NCBI GenBank assembly: GCA_949825025.1
Contig: OX463779.1
Location: 35,722,203-35,786,202 of the forward strand
Source of the DNA: Siphlonurus alternatus
Taxonomy: Eukaryota > Arthropoda > Insecta > Ephemeroptera > Siphlonuridae
DNA length: 64,000 nucleotides
Reading direction: 5' to 3'
In this document: positions 63,555 through 64,000 of the stretch, piece by piece
Position numbering within the stretch: the stretch's first letter is position 1
Layout of the letters: each line of letters begins with the position of its first letter
Translations under genes and position numbers: made by a program
The notes under the pieces: model-generated
The model's database searches: none
What the model was told of the DNA's origin: nothing
What the model saw: the letters and a program-made list of their open reading frames with translations, nothing else

Positions 63555-63587
63555 TCAAGTCATGATTACATCTTGGGCTTTGAGATC
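63555..63587 (-). CDS. Possible terminal exon of an unknown minus-strand gene
   Basis: On the minus strand a strong acceptor (pyrimidine-rich, ending gtttcag) precedes a frame reading DLKAQDVIMT and a TGA stop. A donor-like CATCATG|GTAAGG lies upstream at 63864, and joining there would give EHLIMDLKAQDV. However, that upstream segment lies at the edge of an inverted repeat (63868-64000), so the junction is doubtful. I do not recognise the protein. Confidence 0.25.
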   Translation of the reverse strand, partial: DLKAQDVIMT

Positions 63588-63867
63588 CTGAAACAACAAA
63601 AATAACAATAAACTGCCTATAACTTAATAGGTTACAAAAATATTAAAATAACCTTGCATTCAATTTTTATTGAAAATAAAATTTATAGAAAATGTAGTGA
63701 ATAATATAAAGTATTATAATAACACGTAATAATGTATTATAAGAATTTGTTTCAATTACAATAACAGTTATGTAGCTATAGCACTGAAATTTTTAATTAA
63801 GTTCTTATAATCTCAGCTTTTATTGATATTAGGAAGAGATAGGAAAATACCAACAAGCCTTACCATG

Positions 63868-64000
63868 ATGAGATGTTCGTAACAGGTGAATTTTGTTGAC
63901 ACACAAATATTTACAAATACATCATTAAATATGGACAAAATGTCTCAATAATGTATCTGTGTGTTACCTGTGTCAAAACAATTCACCTCGAACATCTCAT
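63868..64000. repeat. Inverted repeat reaching the window edge
   Basis: ATGAGATGTTCG at 63868 and its reverse complement ending at 64000, together with the adjoining GGTGAATT and TGTTGACACA blocks, form two arms of about 35 bp. It may be another MITE; the right boundary is outside the window. Confidence 0.5.

Overview
This window looks like nuclear DNA of an invertebrate animal, probably an arthropod. It is strongly AT-rich, its genes are split by GT-AG introns, simple repeats are long, and most of the space between and inside genes is transposon-derived. I could not fix the species from sequence alone.

Four protein genes are well supported. (1) 7428-9526 (+): the last two exons of an RGK-type small GTPase; its upstream exons are not visible here. 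(2) 13558-16492 (-): a two-exon XK-related membrane protein of 698 residues that ends in a PDZ-ligand-like ETQL. (3) 31978-42494 (+): Rae1, the WD40 mRNA-export/nuclear-pore factor, 8 coding exons, 361 residues, with a probable non-coding exon just upstream. (4) 44498-57448 (+): a TBC1D9-type Rab GAP, 23 coding exons, 1189 residues, with two GRAM regions, a TBC domain carrying both catalytic fingers, and one EF-hand. All exon junctions of genes 2-4 were phased by hand and give open frames. A short possible terminal exon of an unknown minus-strand gene lies at 63555-63587. The genes are unrelated housekeeping or signalling genes; nothing suggests that they work as a cluster.

The mobile fraction is rich and partly dissectible. 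Four elements have perfect 8-bp target duplications and hAT-like ends: 16823-17681, 39572-41587, 45399-47239 (with an intron-containing, nearly intact transposase) and 49108-49445. A fifth family with 8-bp duplications has copies at 55861-56489 and 58349-58652. A family of long hairpins inserts at TTAA (3697, 22458, 60668, 61898 and relatives); one copy sits inside another foldback whose second arm preserves the empty TTAA site. A 2.5-kb element (25452-27989) has terminal inverted repeats built of tandem subrepeats and a 9-bp flanking duplication. A 1.75-kb near-perfect palindrome (35523-37276) sits inside a MITE in Rae1 intron 4, and an uninterrupted copy of that MITE lies in intron 5. Two SINEs carry a 5S-rRNA-derived head (minus strand, 4930-5324 and 28828-29212) and one has a tRNA-like head (34898-35234). 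Non-LTR retrotransposons include one with a long intact RT frame (18395-20593), one truncated copy in Rae1 intron 1, and several decayed C-terminal remnants.

Region by region: 1-7.4 kb is intergenic or upstream RGK intron with MITEs, a (TC)75 tract and a 5S-SINE; 7.4-9.5 kb RGK; 9.5-13.5 kb intergenic with two abutting TTAA hairpins; 13.5-16.5 kb XKR with a hAT element just upstream; 18-32 kb is a repeat-dominated gene desert; 32-42.5 kb Rae1; 44.5-57.4 kb TBC1D9; 57.4-64 kb intergenic with further hairpins.
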